This document shows, piece after piece, positions 44,107 through 51,510 of a stretch of DNA of 64,000 bases. Location of the stretch: contig NC_017167.1 of assembly GCF_000219875.1 (NCBI RefSeq), forward strand, positions 1,761,572 through 1,825,571, written 5' to 3'. The DNA is from Alicyclobacillus acidocaldarius subsp. acidocaldarius Tc-4-1 (GTDB lineage Bacteria; Bacillota; Bacilli; Alicyclobacillales; Alicyclobacillaceae). Made by a program: the position numbers and the translations under genes. The notes below the pieces were generated by a model. The model worked only from the letters and a program-made list of their open reading frames with translations, was not told the DNA's origin and did no database searches. The first letter of the stretch is position 1; the number at the start of each line of letters is the position of its first letter.

Positions 44107-44457
44107 TTGCCCGAAACCCGCGACCGCGCCGACGAAATTATTGAACGCTTCGTCGGGGTGCCCGTCCGCATGACACTCATGTGCGGCGGCAGGTCATCCC
44201 TCATTATCGACACTGTGATCCACAGAGTCTCCCGCCACAAGGAGGGCGGGCTGATTGCCCTGGACGGCGGCGCGTTCTTCGTCGAGTCCGCCATGCTCGT
44301 CGAAGTCTCACCCACCATGCTGGTTCTGCGCGACACCGAGCGTCGATGGTCGCTGTCCGTCCTCAGATGGTCTGATCTGCCCGAGGAGTTCAGACCTTAT
44401 CCTCGTGGTCAGTGGGTGGACCCGCGGCCGGAGGACGACGATCCGTTTGCGGATTGA
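44107..44457 (+). CDS. Hypothetical protein, paralogue 2 of a duplicated pair
   Basis: About 116 residues from TTG 44107 after AAGGAG. LPETRDRADEIIERFVGVPV matches paralogue 1 at its start; core SLIIDTVIHRVSRHKEGGLI has the same strand pattern. Tail acidic. The duplication includes the ribosome site. Confidence 0.6.
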   Translation: MPETRDRADEIIERFVGVPVRMTLMCGGRSSLIIDTVIHRVSRHKEGGLIALDGGAFFVESAMLVEVSPTMLVLRDTERRWSLSVLRWSDLPEEFRPYPRGQWVDPRPEDDDPFAD

Positions 44458-44477
44458 CTCTATAGAACTGTCAAGGT

Positions 44478-44696
44478 TCAAGCTACGTGATTGTCGCTAT
44501 CGTTAAACATCACTTCTTCAAGTGTCAGTCCGAGTGTTTCCGACAACTTTCGCGCTGTCTTCCAAGAAGGTTGCCGTTCACCTTTCTCGATGTATCGAAC
44601 CGCTCGCTCAGATACACCGATCGCTTGGGCAAGCTCTTGGTAGCTCATGTTTAATTCCAGCCTGCGCTCGCGCAATCGGCTTCTCATCATCACCAC
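44478..44696 (-). CDS. XRE-family regulator
   Basis: 72 residues: LRERRLELNMSYQELAQAIG and VSERAVRYIEKGERQPSW form the HTH. Leftward arm of divergent switch 2. Confidence 0.82.
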   Translation of the reverse strand: MVMMRSRLRERRLELNMSYQELAQAIGVSERAVRYIEKGERQPSWKTARKLSETLGLTLEEVMFNDSDNHVA

Positions 44697-44705
44697 CCCA
44701 AGGAG

Positions 44706-44758
44706 TTCTTGAACATTTCGTTCAAGAACATCGTACTGAACGTTTTGTTCAATGTCAA
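44706..44758. promoter_or_regulatory. Divergent operator-promoter region 2
   Basis: Minus-strand promoter TTGACA (44753-44758), 17-base spacer, TACGAT (44730-44735). The spacer contains TGAAC GTTTT GTTCA (44737-44751). A stronger palindrome with 9-base arms TTCTTGAAC / GTTCAAGAA lies at 44706-44728. Core GAAC-N5-GTTC is common to both. Confidence 0.8.
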
Positions 44759-44780
44759 GTGGTTACTCAGGAGTTTTGCC

Positions 44781-45032
44781 ATGACAACTTTCGGCCAACG
44801 TCTGCGTTCGCTTGTCCATGAACACGGAATTCGCCGCGAAGAATTAGCCTCTTATCTTGGAGTGCACTGGCGAACCATTTACCATTACGAAACGGACAAG
44901 CGTGAACCGAATATCAGCCAACTGAAAGCTCTCGCCGACTTCTTCAACGTCAGCCTGGACTACCTCGTCGGCCGCACCGACGATCCAACGCCGCCGAAGC
45001 GCAGCTCGTCGTCGCAGGAGCCGGGTTCGTAG
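44781..45032 (+). CDS. XRE-family repressor
   Basis: 83 residues from ATG 44781 after AGGAG. FGQRLRSLVHEHGIRREELA and SYLGVHWRTIYHYETDKREP, then FFNVSLDYLVGRTDDPTPP. The C-terminal part is shared with the repressor at 45334. Confidence 0.85.
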   Translation: MTTFGQRLRSLVHEHGIRREELASYLGVHWRTIYHYETDKREPNISQLKALADFFNVSLDYLVGRTDDPTPPKRSSSSQEPGS

Positions 45033-45037
45033 TCCGG

Positions 45038-45244
45038 TCAAGCGCTTCTCGACTGGCGTTGCGCCAGGTCGCGAACGTCGACGCCGAGGATGTCGGACAA
45101 CCGAGCTGCAACATCCAACGTCGGACAGCGCTTGTTGCTCTCATAGTTCTGGTAGGTTCGAACGTGAATTCCAGCACTGTCCGCAACCTCTTGTTGCGTC
45201 ATGCCCTTTGCTCTGCGGGCTGTTTTGAGAACACTACCGAGCAC
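45038..45244 (-). CDS. XRE-family regulator
   Basis: 68 residues: RRAKGMTQQEVADSAGIHVR and TYQNYESNKRCPTLDVAARL. Leftward arm of divergent switch 3. Confidence 0.83.
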   Translation of the reverse strand: MLGSVLKTARRAKGMTQQEVADSAGIHVRTYQNYESNKRCPTLDVAARLSDILGVDVRDLAQRQSRSA

Positions 45245-45266
45245 CTTTCACCACCTTCTTTGCATT

Positions 45267-45327
45267 GAACACGCACAATCGTGTGTGTTCTTGCTCTTAA
45301 TCATACACGCACAATTGTGCGTGTCAA
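45267..45327. promoter_or_regulatory. Divergent operator-promoter region 3
   Basis: Perfect 20-base palindrome ACACGCACAATTGTGCGTGT (45305-45324) covers the 16-base spacer between minus-strand TTGACA (45322-45327) and TATGAT (45300-45305). A second, imperfect 24-base copy lies at 45267-45290 with core ACACGCACAATCGTGTGTGT. Confidence 0.85.
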
Positions 45328-45333
45328 GGGTTT

Positions 45334-45588
45334 GTGATTATGATGCCGAAGTTTTCAGAGCGACTTGTCGCATTGCGAAAGCAATTTGGACTCACTCAAA
45401 AACAACTTGCTGGCGAACTTGGACTCCATGTGCGTGCGGTCCAAAACTACGAAGCTGGTCGCCTTCCCGACGCCGAAGTTCTCATCGAACTGGCGAAGTA
45501 CTTCCATGTTTCGATTGACTACCTCGTCGGCCTCACCGACGACCCTACGCCACCGCGTCGCAACTCCTCATCCGACCGGGATCCATAG
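45334..45588 (+). CDS. XRE-family repressor
   Basis: 84 residues (or 82 from ATG 45340): RKQFGLTQKQLAGELGLHVR, AVQNYEAGRLPDAEVLIELA, then VSIDYLVGLTDDPTPP. Rightward arm of switch 3. Confidence 0.85.
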   Translation: MIMMPKFSERLVALRKQFGLTQKQLAGELGLHVRAVQNYEAGRLPDAEVLIELAKYFHVSIDYLVGLTDDPTPPRRNSSSDRDP

Positions 45589-45592
45589 GACG

Positions 45593-45847
45593 CTACGCGC
45601 TCACTGCGTCGTCGTACTCCAGCCCCAGGATCGCCGCCTCGCAGATCCTCATCACCGCCTCGGGATCCCCCGTCGCCCGCGCGTAGCCCCTCAGCACACA
45701 TAGCGTCGGTTGCCGTGTACCGAGCTCTACCCTTGCGATCTGCGCCTGCGTTGTCCTTGCGCAGTAGGCCACGTACTCTTGCGTGACGTCGGCCTCCAGT
45801 CTCAGCATGCGAAGGGCTTGTCCAAGCCACATCGTCTCCGTCTCCAA
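45593..45847 (-). CDS. XRE-family regulator
   Basis: 84 residues: RLEADVTQEYVAYCARTTQA and QIARVELGTRQPTLCVLRGY. AGGAGGTGA precedes the start. Its own upstream palindrome suggests autoregulation. Confidence 0.75.
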   Translation of the reverse strand: METETMWLGQALRMLRLEADVTQEYVAYCARTTQAQIARVELGTRQPTLCVLRGYARATGDPEAVMRICEAAILGLEYDDAVSA

Positions 45848-45857
45848 TCACCTCCTT

Positions 45858-45871
45858 TAGGAATATTCCTA
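45858..45871. promoter_or_regulatory. Perfect 14-base palindrome TAGGAATATTCCTA
   Basis: Lies between a TACAAT -10 candidate and the AGGAGG of the XRE gene that starts at 45847. Unlike the operators of the neighbouring switches. Confidence 0.5.
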
Positions 45872-45989
45872 GATATTGTAGATTCGGCTTTTCGCTTGTA
45901 TTCTGTGAAACGTGAGTTCCCCTTCCCCACCTCCGCGCCTCGCCCCGCCATTCCCAAGGCGGGCGGGTGGGGACCACCATACTAGTTGT

Positions 45990-46232
45990 TTAGTTAGTGC
46001 TTTCCTGATAGTCAGGATGTCCACACCATCTTAAGAAAGCTTCACGATTCACTCGTACGTACTTCCCGATTCTCACAGATGGAAAATCTGGACGATAGGC
46101 TAATTCATAGGCTTTAGTTCTCCCGATACGTAGATATCTTGCTACATCTTCCATCGTAAGAATTGGGGGCAAGTAAGATGTTTCGATACCTTGAATCTCC
46201 TTACTCCCATGATTACTCATAAATTTCATCAC
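45990..46232 (-). CDS. Excisionase-like HTH protein
   Basis: 80 residues: ILTMEDVARYLRIGRTKAYE then FPSVRIGKYVRVNREAFLRW is the winged-helix HTH_17/Xis-like pattern. Near the integrase, so a directionality factor is likely; it may also repress. Leftward arm of switch 4. Confidence 0.75.
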   Translation of the reverse strand: MMKFMSNHGSKEIQGIETSYLPPILTMEDVARYLRIGRTKAYELAYRPDFPSVRIGKYVRVNREAFLRWCGHPDYQESTN

Positions 46233-46282
46233 CGCCTATCCATCAGCCAAGTTTGTTATATCTTTCTCCATCCGTTACCACT

Positions 46283-46383
46283 ATTCTATGTTCACGATAG
46301 TGATGTGTCAATAGCATTTATCATACGTTTCGTGAACAAGGTTTAGGTTCATTTTTGTTGGTCTATACTACGTATCGCGAACA
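46283..46383. promoter_or_regulatory. Divergent operator-promoter region 4
   Basis: Minus-strand TTGACA (46306-46311), 17 bases, TAGAAT (46283-46288). Operator-like sites of consensus TATCGTGAACA at 46289-46299 (reverse, in the spacer), 46328-46338 (TTTCGTGAACA) and 46373-46383 (TATCGCGAACA). The last overlaps the region of a rightward TATACT -10 candidate. Confidence 0.75.
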
Positions 46384-46407
46384 TTTGACTAAGGGGGTAT
46401 AAATCTC

Positions 46408-46893
46408 TTGGCTTCGATACCTGCACTTGCTTCTCGACTCCGATTGCTTAGACAGATGAAAAATTGGACGCAAGAAGAGTTTGGGCGCAAATTGAATATT
46501 TCCAAAGTTACAGTATCTAGTTACGAAAGTGGGGTAAGAACACCCGACGCGAAAACCTTAATCAAGATTGCTGATCTCTTTGATGTATCAGTGGACTATT
46601 TGTTAGGTCGCACGGACGGCAAGAACGAAGGATACGCCTCGGAAGTATTGGTTTCGAAAGATGAAAAGGAACTGCTTGAACGATTCCGCAATTTGTCCGA
46701 AAATGATGCTAAAGTTCTATTGCAGTTAGCGCGGATTCTCGAACGAAGGGGCCGAATATCTGATGAATTAAACCCTGTGAGTCACATCACCAGCGAACAA
46801 GGTAAGAACGAAACCGGAATTAGTAACAGCCACGGAAAAGAGACCATTACTTTCCTAGATTATTTGGAGATGTTGAGGGAGCAACGACCTTGA
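46408..46893 (+). CDS. XRE-family repressor of the integrase operon
   Basis: 161 residues from TTG after AAGGGGG. LRQMKNWTQEEFGRKLNISK, VTVSSYESGVRTPDAKTLIK, FDVSVDYLLGRTDG, and a C-terminal helical region (DEKELLERFRNLSENDAKVL). Stop overlaps the integrase start; the two are coupled. Confidence 0.85.
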   Translation: MASIPALASRLRLLRQMKNWTQEEFGRKLNISKVTVSSYESGVRTPDAKTLIKIADLFDVSVDYLLGRTDGKNEGYASEVLVSKDEKELLERFRNLSENDAKVLLQLARILERRGRISDELNPVSHITSEQGKNETGISNSHGKETITFLDYLEMLREQRP

Positions 46894-48023
46894 GAGGTCA
46901 CGTCCGCAAGAGAGGGAATAAATGGTGTTTTGTTATTGATGTCGGTCGAGATGAACAAGGAAGAAGAAAACAAAAATGGTTTAGTGGTTTTGCAACAAAG
47001 AAGGAAGCCGAACGAGCGCTTGCAGCTAAACTTCAGGAGTTAAATAACGGGTTACTTTCCACAAGCGATATGACTGTCGGAAAGCTTCTTGAAGATTGGC
47101 TGCTCGATAAGCAATTACACGTTAAACCCACTACATTTCAACTCTATTCGCGTATTGTGACGATACACATTGCACCGATGATAGGTCACTTTAATTTATC
47201 TGATCTTCGCCCCGATCATATACAAACTATGTACCGCAAGTTACAACAAAAAACTCCACCGCTACAAGCGAAGACAATACGCACCATTCATAGTATTTTG
47301 CGAAATGCTTTAAAGAGAGCTCTCAAGTGGGGGCTCATACCTCGCGATCCATCGGAAGCTGTCGAGCTACCTCGCTCTCCTAGGCGGACGCTAGCAATAT
47401 GGACTCCTGAGCAGATCCGAACCTTTCTCACTGCAAATCAGAGTATCGATTCGAGATACTACACGGTTTTCATCTTAGCGATTTACACGGGTATGAGAAA
47501 GGGAGAGATCCTCGCGCTTCGATGGAGCGACATCGACTTTGAGAGAAACATCATCCACGTCACCAGGACATTTAGTTGGGTGGATGGCGAAGCAATGTTC
47601 CTAGAAACAAAAACTCACCATTCAAATCGTTCTATAGCCATCTCCCACAATGTCAAAGTTCAATTGCTGCGTCATCGCGAGTTCCAAGAACAAGAAAAAC
47701 GACTTTATGCAGATTCATATCATGACCGCGATTTGGTGGTCGCACGTCCGGATGGCGAACCTATTCGGCTTAGTTCGCTGCAAAAACAGTGGAGACGCGC
47801 GGTTAAGCGGGCTGGACTTCCGGAAATTAGATTTCATGATCTTCGACATACACACGCGTCGCTGTTACTTTTGCAGGGAGTGCACCCTAAGGTAGTTAGC
47901 GAACGATTGGGGCACTCGAACATTAGCATTACTATGGATACGTACTCACATGTTCTGCCCTCGTTGCATCGCGAGGTTGCCGAAGACTTTGCCAGTCTTA
48001 TCAGTAACAAAAATACTTCGTAA
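46890..48023 (+). CDS. int: Tyrosine recombinase/integrase
   Basis: 377 residues. AP2-like arm-binding N-terminus (GNKWCFVIDVGRDEQGRRKQ), SAM-like core-binding domain (LLEDWLLDKQLHVKPTTFQL), catalytic domain with R in TGMRKGEILAL, HDLRHTHASLLL, LGHSNISITMDTYSHV ending in the catalytic Y. Tn916/phage type. Last element gene; the attachment site should lie just beyond. Confidence 0.95.
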   Translation: MRGHVRKRGNKWCFVIDVGRDEQGRRKQKWFSGFATKKEAERALAAKLQELNNGLLSTSDMTVGKLLEDWLLDKQLHVKPTTFQLYSRIVTIHIAPMIGHFNLSDLRPDHIQTMYRKLQQKTPPLQAKTIRTIHSILRNALKRALKWGLIPRDPSEAVELPRSPRRTLAIWTPEQIRTFLTANQSIDSRYYTVFILAIYTGMRKGEILALRWSDIDFERNIIHVTRTFSWVDGEAMFLETKTHHSNRSIAISHNVKVQLLRHREFQEQEKRLYADSYHDRDLVVARPDGEPIRLSSLQKQWRRAVKRAGLPEIRFHDLRHTHASLLLLQGVHPKVVSERLGHSNISITMDTYSHVLPSLHREVAEDFASLISNKNTS

Positions 48024-48112
48024 TCACGAAGGTTTGCATTTTGTTTGCGAGCAGCCTTGCAAACACGAGGTTTGTCAGTGTAGATGCCTTATTTTAAGCT
48101 ACATTTTAGCTT
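48017..48112 (+). promoter_or_regulatory. Repeats after the integrase, candidate attachment site and terminator
   Basis: Hairpin CTTCGT AATC ACGAAG (48017-48032) spans the integrase stop. Next come GTTTGC at 48032 and 48043 and its complement GCAAAC at 48059, arranged like core sites. Then AAGCTA CATTT TAGCTT (48096-48112) followed by TTTTC on the plus strand, terminator-like. No matching core found at the other end. Confidence 0.4.
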
Positions 48113-48484
48113 TTCGATTCTATCACGTTTTGTTAGGTGTATGATAGACATTGTATCCGAGACAGTCCCCTCTGTCACTCGGATCGAAACGCTGACCTGC
48201 CTACCTGATGTCGAACTCGTCAGAACAGCTAGATGATTCGCCACACGAACCTGTAGAAACGCAGGCAAGTGTCCTCCTTGGGATAACGCATCCTCGACTG
48301 GTCGCGCAAGCGCGAATGCAACTGCCCGACACTGGAGAAAAGTCAGATTTCTCGCCTCGGAACGGAGAGCGAGCGAACCCGTCACCATGGTCGCGGCAGC
48401 GATCAGCGCTAGACCGGAAGTGCAAGCCAATACGTACCATATCACAAACCCCGAGTCTTGGTTGGACCCGTAGTGATACCTCAT
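48089..48484 (-). CDS. ComGG-like competence pilus protein
   Basis: 131 residues with an N-terminal membrane helix (SGFVIWYVLACTSGLALIAA) and no prepilin cleavage site, as in ComGG. Last gene of the comG-like operon, immediately left of the interrupted comGF. Identified by position and membrane topology; the sequence itself is poorly conserved in the family. Confidence 0.6.
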   Translation of the reverse strand: MRYHYGSNQDSGFVIWYVLACTSGLALIAAATMVTGSLALRSEARNLTFLQCRAVAFALARPVEDALSQGGHLPAFLQVRVANHLAVLTSSTSGRQVSVSIRVTEGTVSDTMSIIHLTKRDRIEKLKCSLK

Positions 48485-48493
48485 CGCGACGCC

Positions 48494-48645
48494 TCACCCC
48501 CCATTTCCAACGTCCCACGACAGGCTCTGACCATCTAGCGTTTGGACAGATATGGTGAGTAACCATCCCGCGGAAGCGGACTTCTGCGAGGCCGAGAAGG
48601 CCCGGACATCGGTGGCAATCACAGCCGGGTCAAGTCCGAGATTGT
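48494..48645 (-). pseudogene. 3' fragment of a comGF-like gene
   Basis: Reads HNLGLDPAVIATDVRAFSAS through SLSWDVGNGG. It is the C-terminal part of the pseudopilin whose 5' part lies at 50009-50365 on the other side of IS256. Confidence 0.7.
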
Positions 48646-50008
48646 GTGTAAAATTGCCCTCTTCGGCGAATGGAGCGGTGAGCACTTAGGCCGTTGCTGC
48701 ACAAGCCTGAGCTGATTCTCTCCAGGCCTGTTGCGCCTTCTTCCATGCCTCATACTCGTCCATGTTGAGATATTTCCGCCCTGTCGTCCATTCTTCGTCG
48801 ATTTCCATCAGTAACGCCCCCAGCAGACGGATCGCCGATTCCCGGTTGGGGAAGATGCGAATGACGCGCTCGCGGCGCCGAATTTCTTCGTTGAGCCGTT
48901 CGACACCGTTGGTGGTGCGTAAACGCCGCCGATATCGCTCAGGTAGCACCAAAACCGCGGTGACATCATCAAACCCATCCTCCAACACCTGCACCGCCTT
49001 CGGCGCTTTCTCTGCATAGGCTTCGACAAATGCCTCCTTGAGCAACCGCGCGGTCTTCAGATCCGGCGCATCGAGGATCGCGCGTACCTGCTGGTACACC
49101 TCCTCCTGCAACGCCTTGGGTGTGGCGTCCAAGAGATTGCGCATGAAATGGGTCTGGCACCGTTGCCACGTCGAGCCCTGAAATTCGGTCTGAAGCGCCT
49201 TGACGAGTCCGCTGTGACTGTCGGACACGACGATATCCACGCCGCTCAAACCGCGTTGCTTCAGCCAAGCGAAAAACTCCCGCCAACTCGATTCCGATTC
49301 GCTGTTGCCTAGCATCAAGCCGAGAATCTCTCGATACCCCTCGTCATTCACACCGACGGCAATCAAAGCCGCGCGCGAACGGATGCGTCCGTCTTCCCGA
49401 ATCCGGAGGACCAGGGCATCGACGAGCAGAAACGGATAGCGGTGCTCGGCGAGGCTTCGTTGGTTCCACGCCTGGACGATCGGGTCAAGGCGTTTGCACA
49501 GATCCGAAACCGTCGATTTCGAGAAGGACGTGCCACACAACTGCTCCGTGACCTTCGCCACATCTCGAGTCGACACGCCGTTCACCACCATCTCCATCAA
49601 GGCAAGGAGGAAGGCTTGCTCGCTACGCTGATACCGAGCAAAAAGCTCGGTTGAGAATTCGCCATTTCGAACCCTCGGCATACGTAACACGAGCCGCCCC
49701 ACCCGTGTGGTGAGCGTGCGCGTGACGGTCCCATTGCGGTAACCCCTTCGCTCCTCTGTACGCTCGTAGGGTGCGGCCTTCAACTGCTCTTGAACCTGCG
49801 CTTGGAGAATTTGATTGACGACGCTTTCGACGAGCTTGGCCACCCCTCCATCCCGCTGAAAGAGCCCTTCCAAAATCGCGTCGTCCACGGTAATCTGGTA
49901 CTGAGCCATCCGGTATCCCTCCTGGTGAAGTGGTTTCTTCTCCGTCTCACATTCTACCAAAGAGGGCCGGATGCTCATTTTATGTCACCTGGACCATCCG
50001 TTTTACAC
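48646..50008 (-). mobile_element. IS256-family insertion sequence
   Basis: 1,363 bp. Ends share GTGTAAAA (48646-48653; reverse complement TTTTACAC 50001-50008). No matching 8-9 bp flanks are seen (AGATT-side versus ATGATACC), so the target duplication is absent or the gene lost bases. Inserted in a comGF-like gene. Confidence 0.8.
48686..49909 (-). CDS. IS256-family transposase
   Basis: 407 residues from MAQYQITVDD. Mutator-type DDE enzyme: FLLVDALVLRIREDG with the first D, GVDIVVSDSHSGLVKAL with the second, the CxxH-like QRCQTHFMRNLLD, and TNGVERLNEEIRRRERVIRI with the E. Complete and probably active. Confidence 0.93.
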   Translation of the reverse strand: MAQYQITVDDAILEGLFQRDGGVAKLVESVVNQILQAQVQEQLKAAPYERTEERRGYRNGTVTRTLTTRVGRLVLRMPRVRNGEFSTELFARYQRSEQAFLLALMEMVVNGVSTRDVAKVTEQLCGTSFSKSTVSDLCKRLDPIVQAWNQRSLAEHRYPFLLVDALVLRIREDGRIRSRAALIAVGVNDEGYREILGLMLGNSESESSWREFFAWLKQRGLSGVDIVVSDSHSGLVKALQTEFQGSTWQRCQTHFMRNLLDATPKALQEEVYQQVRAILDAPDLKTARLLKEAFVEAYAEKAPKAVQVLEDGFDDVTAVLVLPERYRRRLRTTNGVERLNEEIRRRERVIRIFPNRESAIRLLGALLMEIDEEWTTGRKYLNMDEYEAWKKAQQAWRESAQACAATA

Positions 50009-50365
50009 ATGATACCGGACACGACTCACAGCCGTCCCACCTCCTGCCTTGACACGGACGAGTTGGTGATTCGCATTCAAATAGTAGGTATAGAGAGCCC
50101 CACTCAGTTCCCGAAGTACGAGGCTTGCGCCAAAGGCACTCGCGCTCGAGGACGCATGAACATCTGCCAAGGTGACGCGGCGCACACTGTCCAAAACCGC
50201 CCAATCCTCCGCAACCTGACTGACGCGGCCTGCACCTCTCAGGACAGCGATAGCTGTCATCGAACAGGTGAGAAGGACAAGTGAGGCGATGGAAATTGAA
50301 ACCATGGCTTCAAGAAGCGAAAATCCCCCGTGTACATGTCGGGATGACGATCGTTTGAACGGCAC
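50009..50365 (-). pseudogene. 5' part of a comGF-like pseudopilin gene, cut by IS256
   Basis: From about GTG 50365: leader ending GGFSLLEAMVSISIASLVLL, a type IV prepilin cleavage motif G|FSLLE and hydrophobic helix, then ALYTYYLNANHQLVRVKAGG. Ends at the IS256 terminus; the rest is at 48494-48645. Confidence 0.75.
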
Positions 50366-50657
50366 TTTCACCGATATCCAGCGTGACCATTTGGTCCTGA
50401 CATGCCGGAGCCTGTGCATCCGGCACCTGTGTACAGTGAACTGCATACACGCGACCGGCTTCCTGCACACTCTGTGGAATCGAACTACCATGCATCACAT
50501 CCTCCATCACGCGTACCTCTGCCGCTTCGATCTGTTGCATCGAGACAACCTTTTCCAAAACCAGATACGCGTGAGTCTGAGACAGCCAAATCGCTGGAAT
50601 CAGCATGACCAGGATCAGCGCAGCAAACAGGTTCTCCCACAGCATCATGCAGTCCAT
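50310..50657 (-). CDS. ComGE-like minor pilin
   Basis: About 115 residues from MDCMMLWENLFAALILVMLI; single N-terminal membrane helix and two later cysteines (CTQVPDAQAPAC). Overlaps comGD and comGF-like genes. Identified by position. Confidence 0.6.
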   Translation of the reverse strand: MDCMMLWENLFAALILVMLIPAIWLSQTHAYLVLEKVVSMQQIEAAEVRVMEDVMHGSSIPQSVQEAGRVYAVHCTQVPDAQAPACQDQMVTLDIGESAVQTIVIPTCTRGIFAS

Positions 50658-51118
50658 CCCCCCATCTGCCACCCGGTTCCCATATACAGATGCAAGTCGT
50701 CTTCGCGCTGCCCATCGGTTAGTCGGATGACACCGGCCACCTGCGCATTGCCGAGGTTGTCGTACGAAATGACGTGTGCCGGCAACTGAAGGTACCCATC
50801 CACATAGTTCACACCGAGCGCGAAAGCGTCCGACTCGAGCGTCTGAGTCCCCTGAAGAAGCCGATATCCTGTGTCGTAAGGGTCCAGCCACACCTCTGTG
50901 AAGGTGTCACTTGTGGATGCCAGATTTTGCATGGAACGCATCTGAGCCAATAAGGTGGATGCCGTGGCCCGAAGTGCCATGCCCCGTTCCAACGAAACCA
51001 GCGATCCCGTCAGCATCACGACAGAAACAGCGTAAAGGGAGAGAACCACCATGACCTCAAGCAGCGAAAATCCACCCTGGTCTTGTCGATGAACAGGTTG
51101 GCAACAAACACGCCCCAT
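50645..51118 (-). CDS. ComGD-like pseudopilin
   Basis: 157 residues from MGRVCCQPVHRQDQGG. Cleavage motif G|FSLLEVMVVLSLYAVSVVML; C-terminal VIRLTDGQREDDLHLYMGTG. Minor subunit of the competence pilus. Confidence 0.75.
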   Translation of the reverse strand: MGRVCCQPVHRQDQGGFSLLEVMVVLSLYAVSVVMLTGSLVSLERGMALRATASTLLAQMRSMQNLASTSDTFTEVWLDPYDTGYRLLQGTQTLESDAFALGVNYVDGYLQLPAHVISYDNLGNAQVAGVIRLTDGQREDDLHLYMGTGWQMGGWTA

Positions 51119-51122
51119 CCGG

Positions 51123-51495
51123 TCACATCCCTCCAGGGGACAGGCACGTAACGGCAATGTTATTGGCGTCCGAGTCCTGGATGACGTAATTGCCGGACAA
51201 CGCATCGTTGGACAGCAAACCGTCAGAAACAAGTGCTTGAATTTGCTGAACGGAATTTCCAGTTGGCAATTGCCCGTGGATCAATTGATATTCGGCCAAC
51301 GCTGCGGAAATTGTGCGCACATTGCCCGCGCACGCCGTGTTTTGAGCCCTACCAGACGCCCGCAATAATTGCGGGGTGATCATCACAATCAGAATGCCAA
51401 TGATCACGACCGCGATCATGATCTCAATCAGGCTGAACCCTGTGGTTTTCCTCCCGAGCGGGAAGCTCCCCTGTGCGGAATCCGTTGCATACCAT
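51123..51495 (-). pseudogene. ComGC-like major pilin without a readable start
   Basis: The mature part is clear: TTG|FSLIEIMIAVVIIGILIV and NTACAGNVRTISAALAEYQL with two cysteines. A good AGGAGG precedes ATG 51495, but that ATG is in another frame and meets a stop; no ATG, GTG or TTG opens the pilin frame before its cleavage site. One base too many in the leader (for example in the GGGG run) would explain it. Confidence 0.65.
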
Positions 51496-51510
51496 CACAC
51501 CTCCTCGAAG

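Noticed and set aside
16255-48180. Attachment-site core shared by both element ends
   Set aside because: Visual comparison of 16255-16436 with 48024-48180 found no common word of ten bases or more; the true left end may be elsewhere or deleted.
48638-50016. Target duplication for IS256
   Set aside because: Flanking bases differ, and joining them does not restore the comGF frame cleanly.
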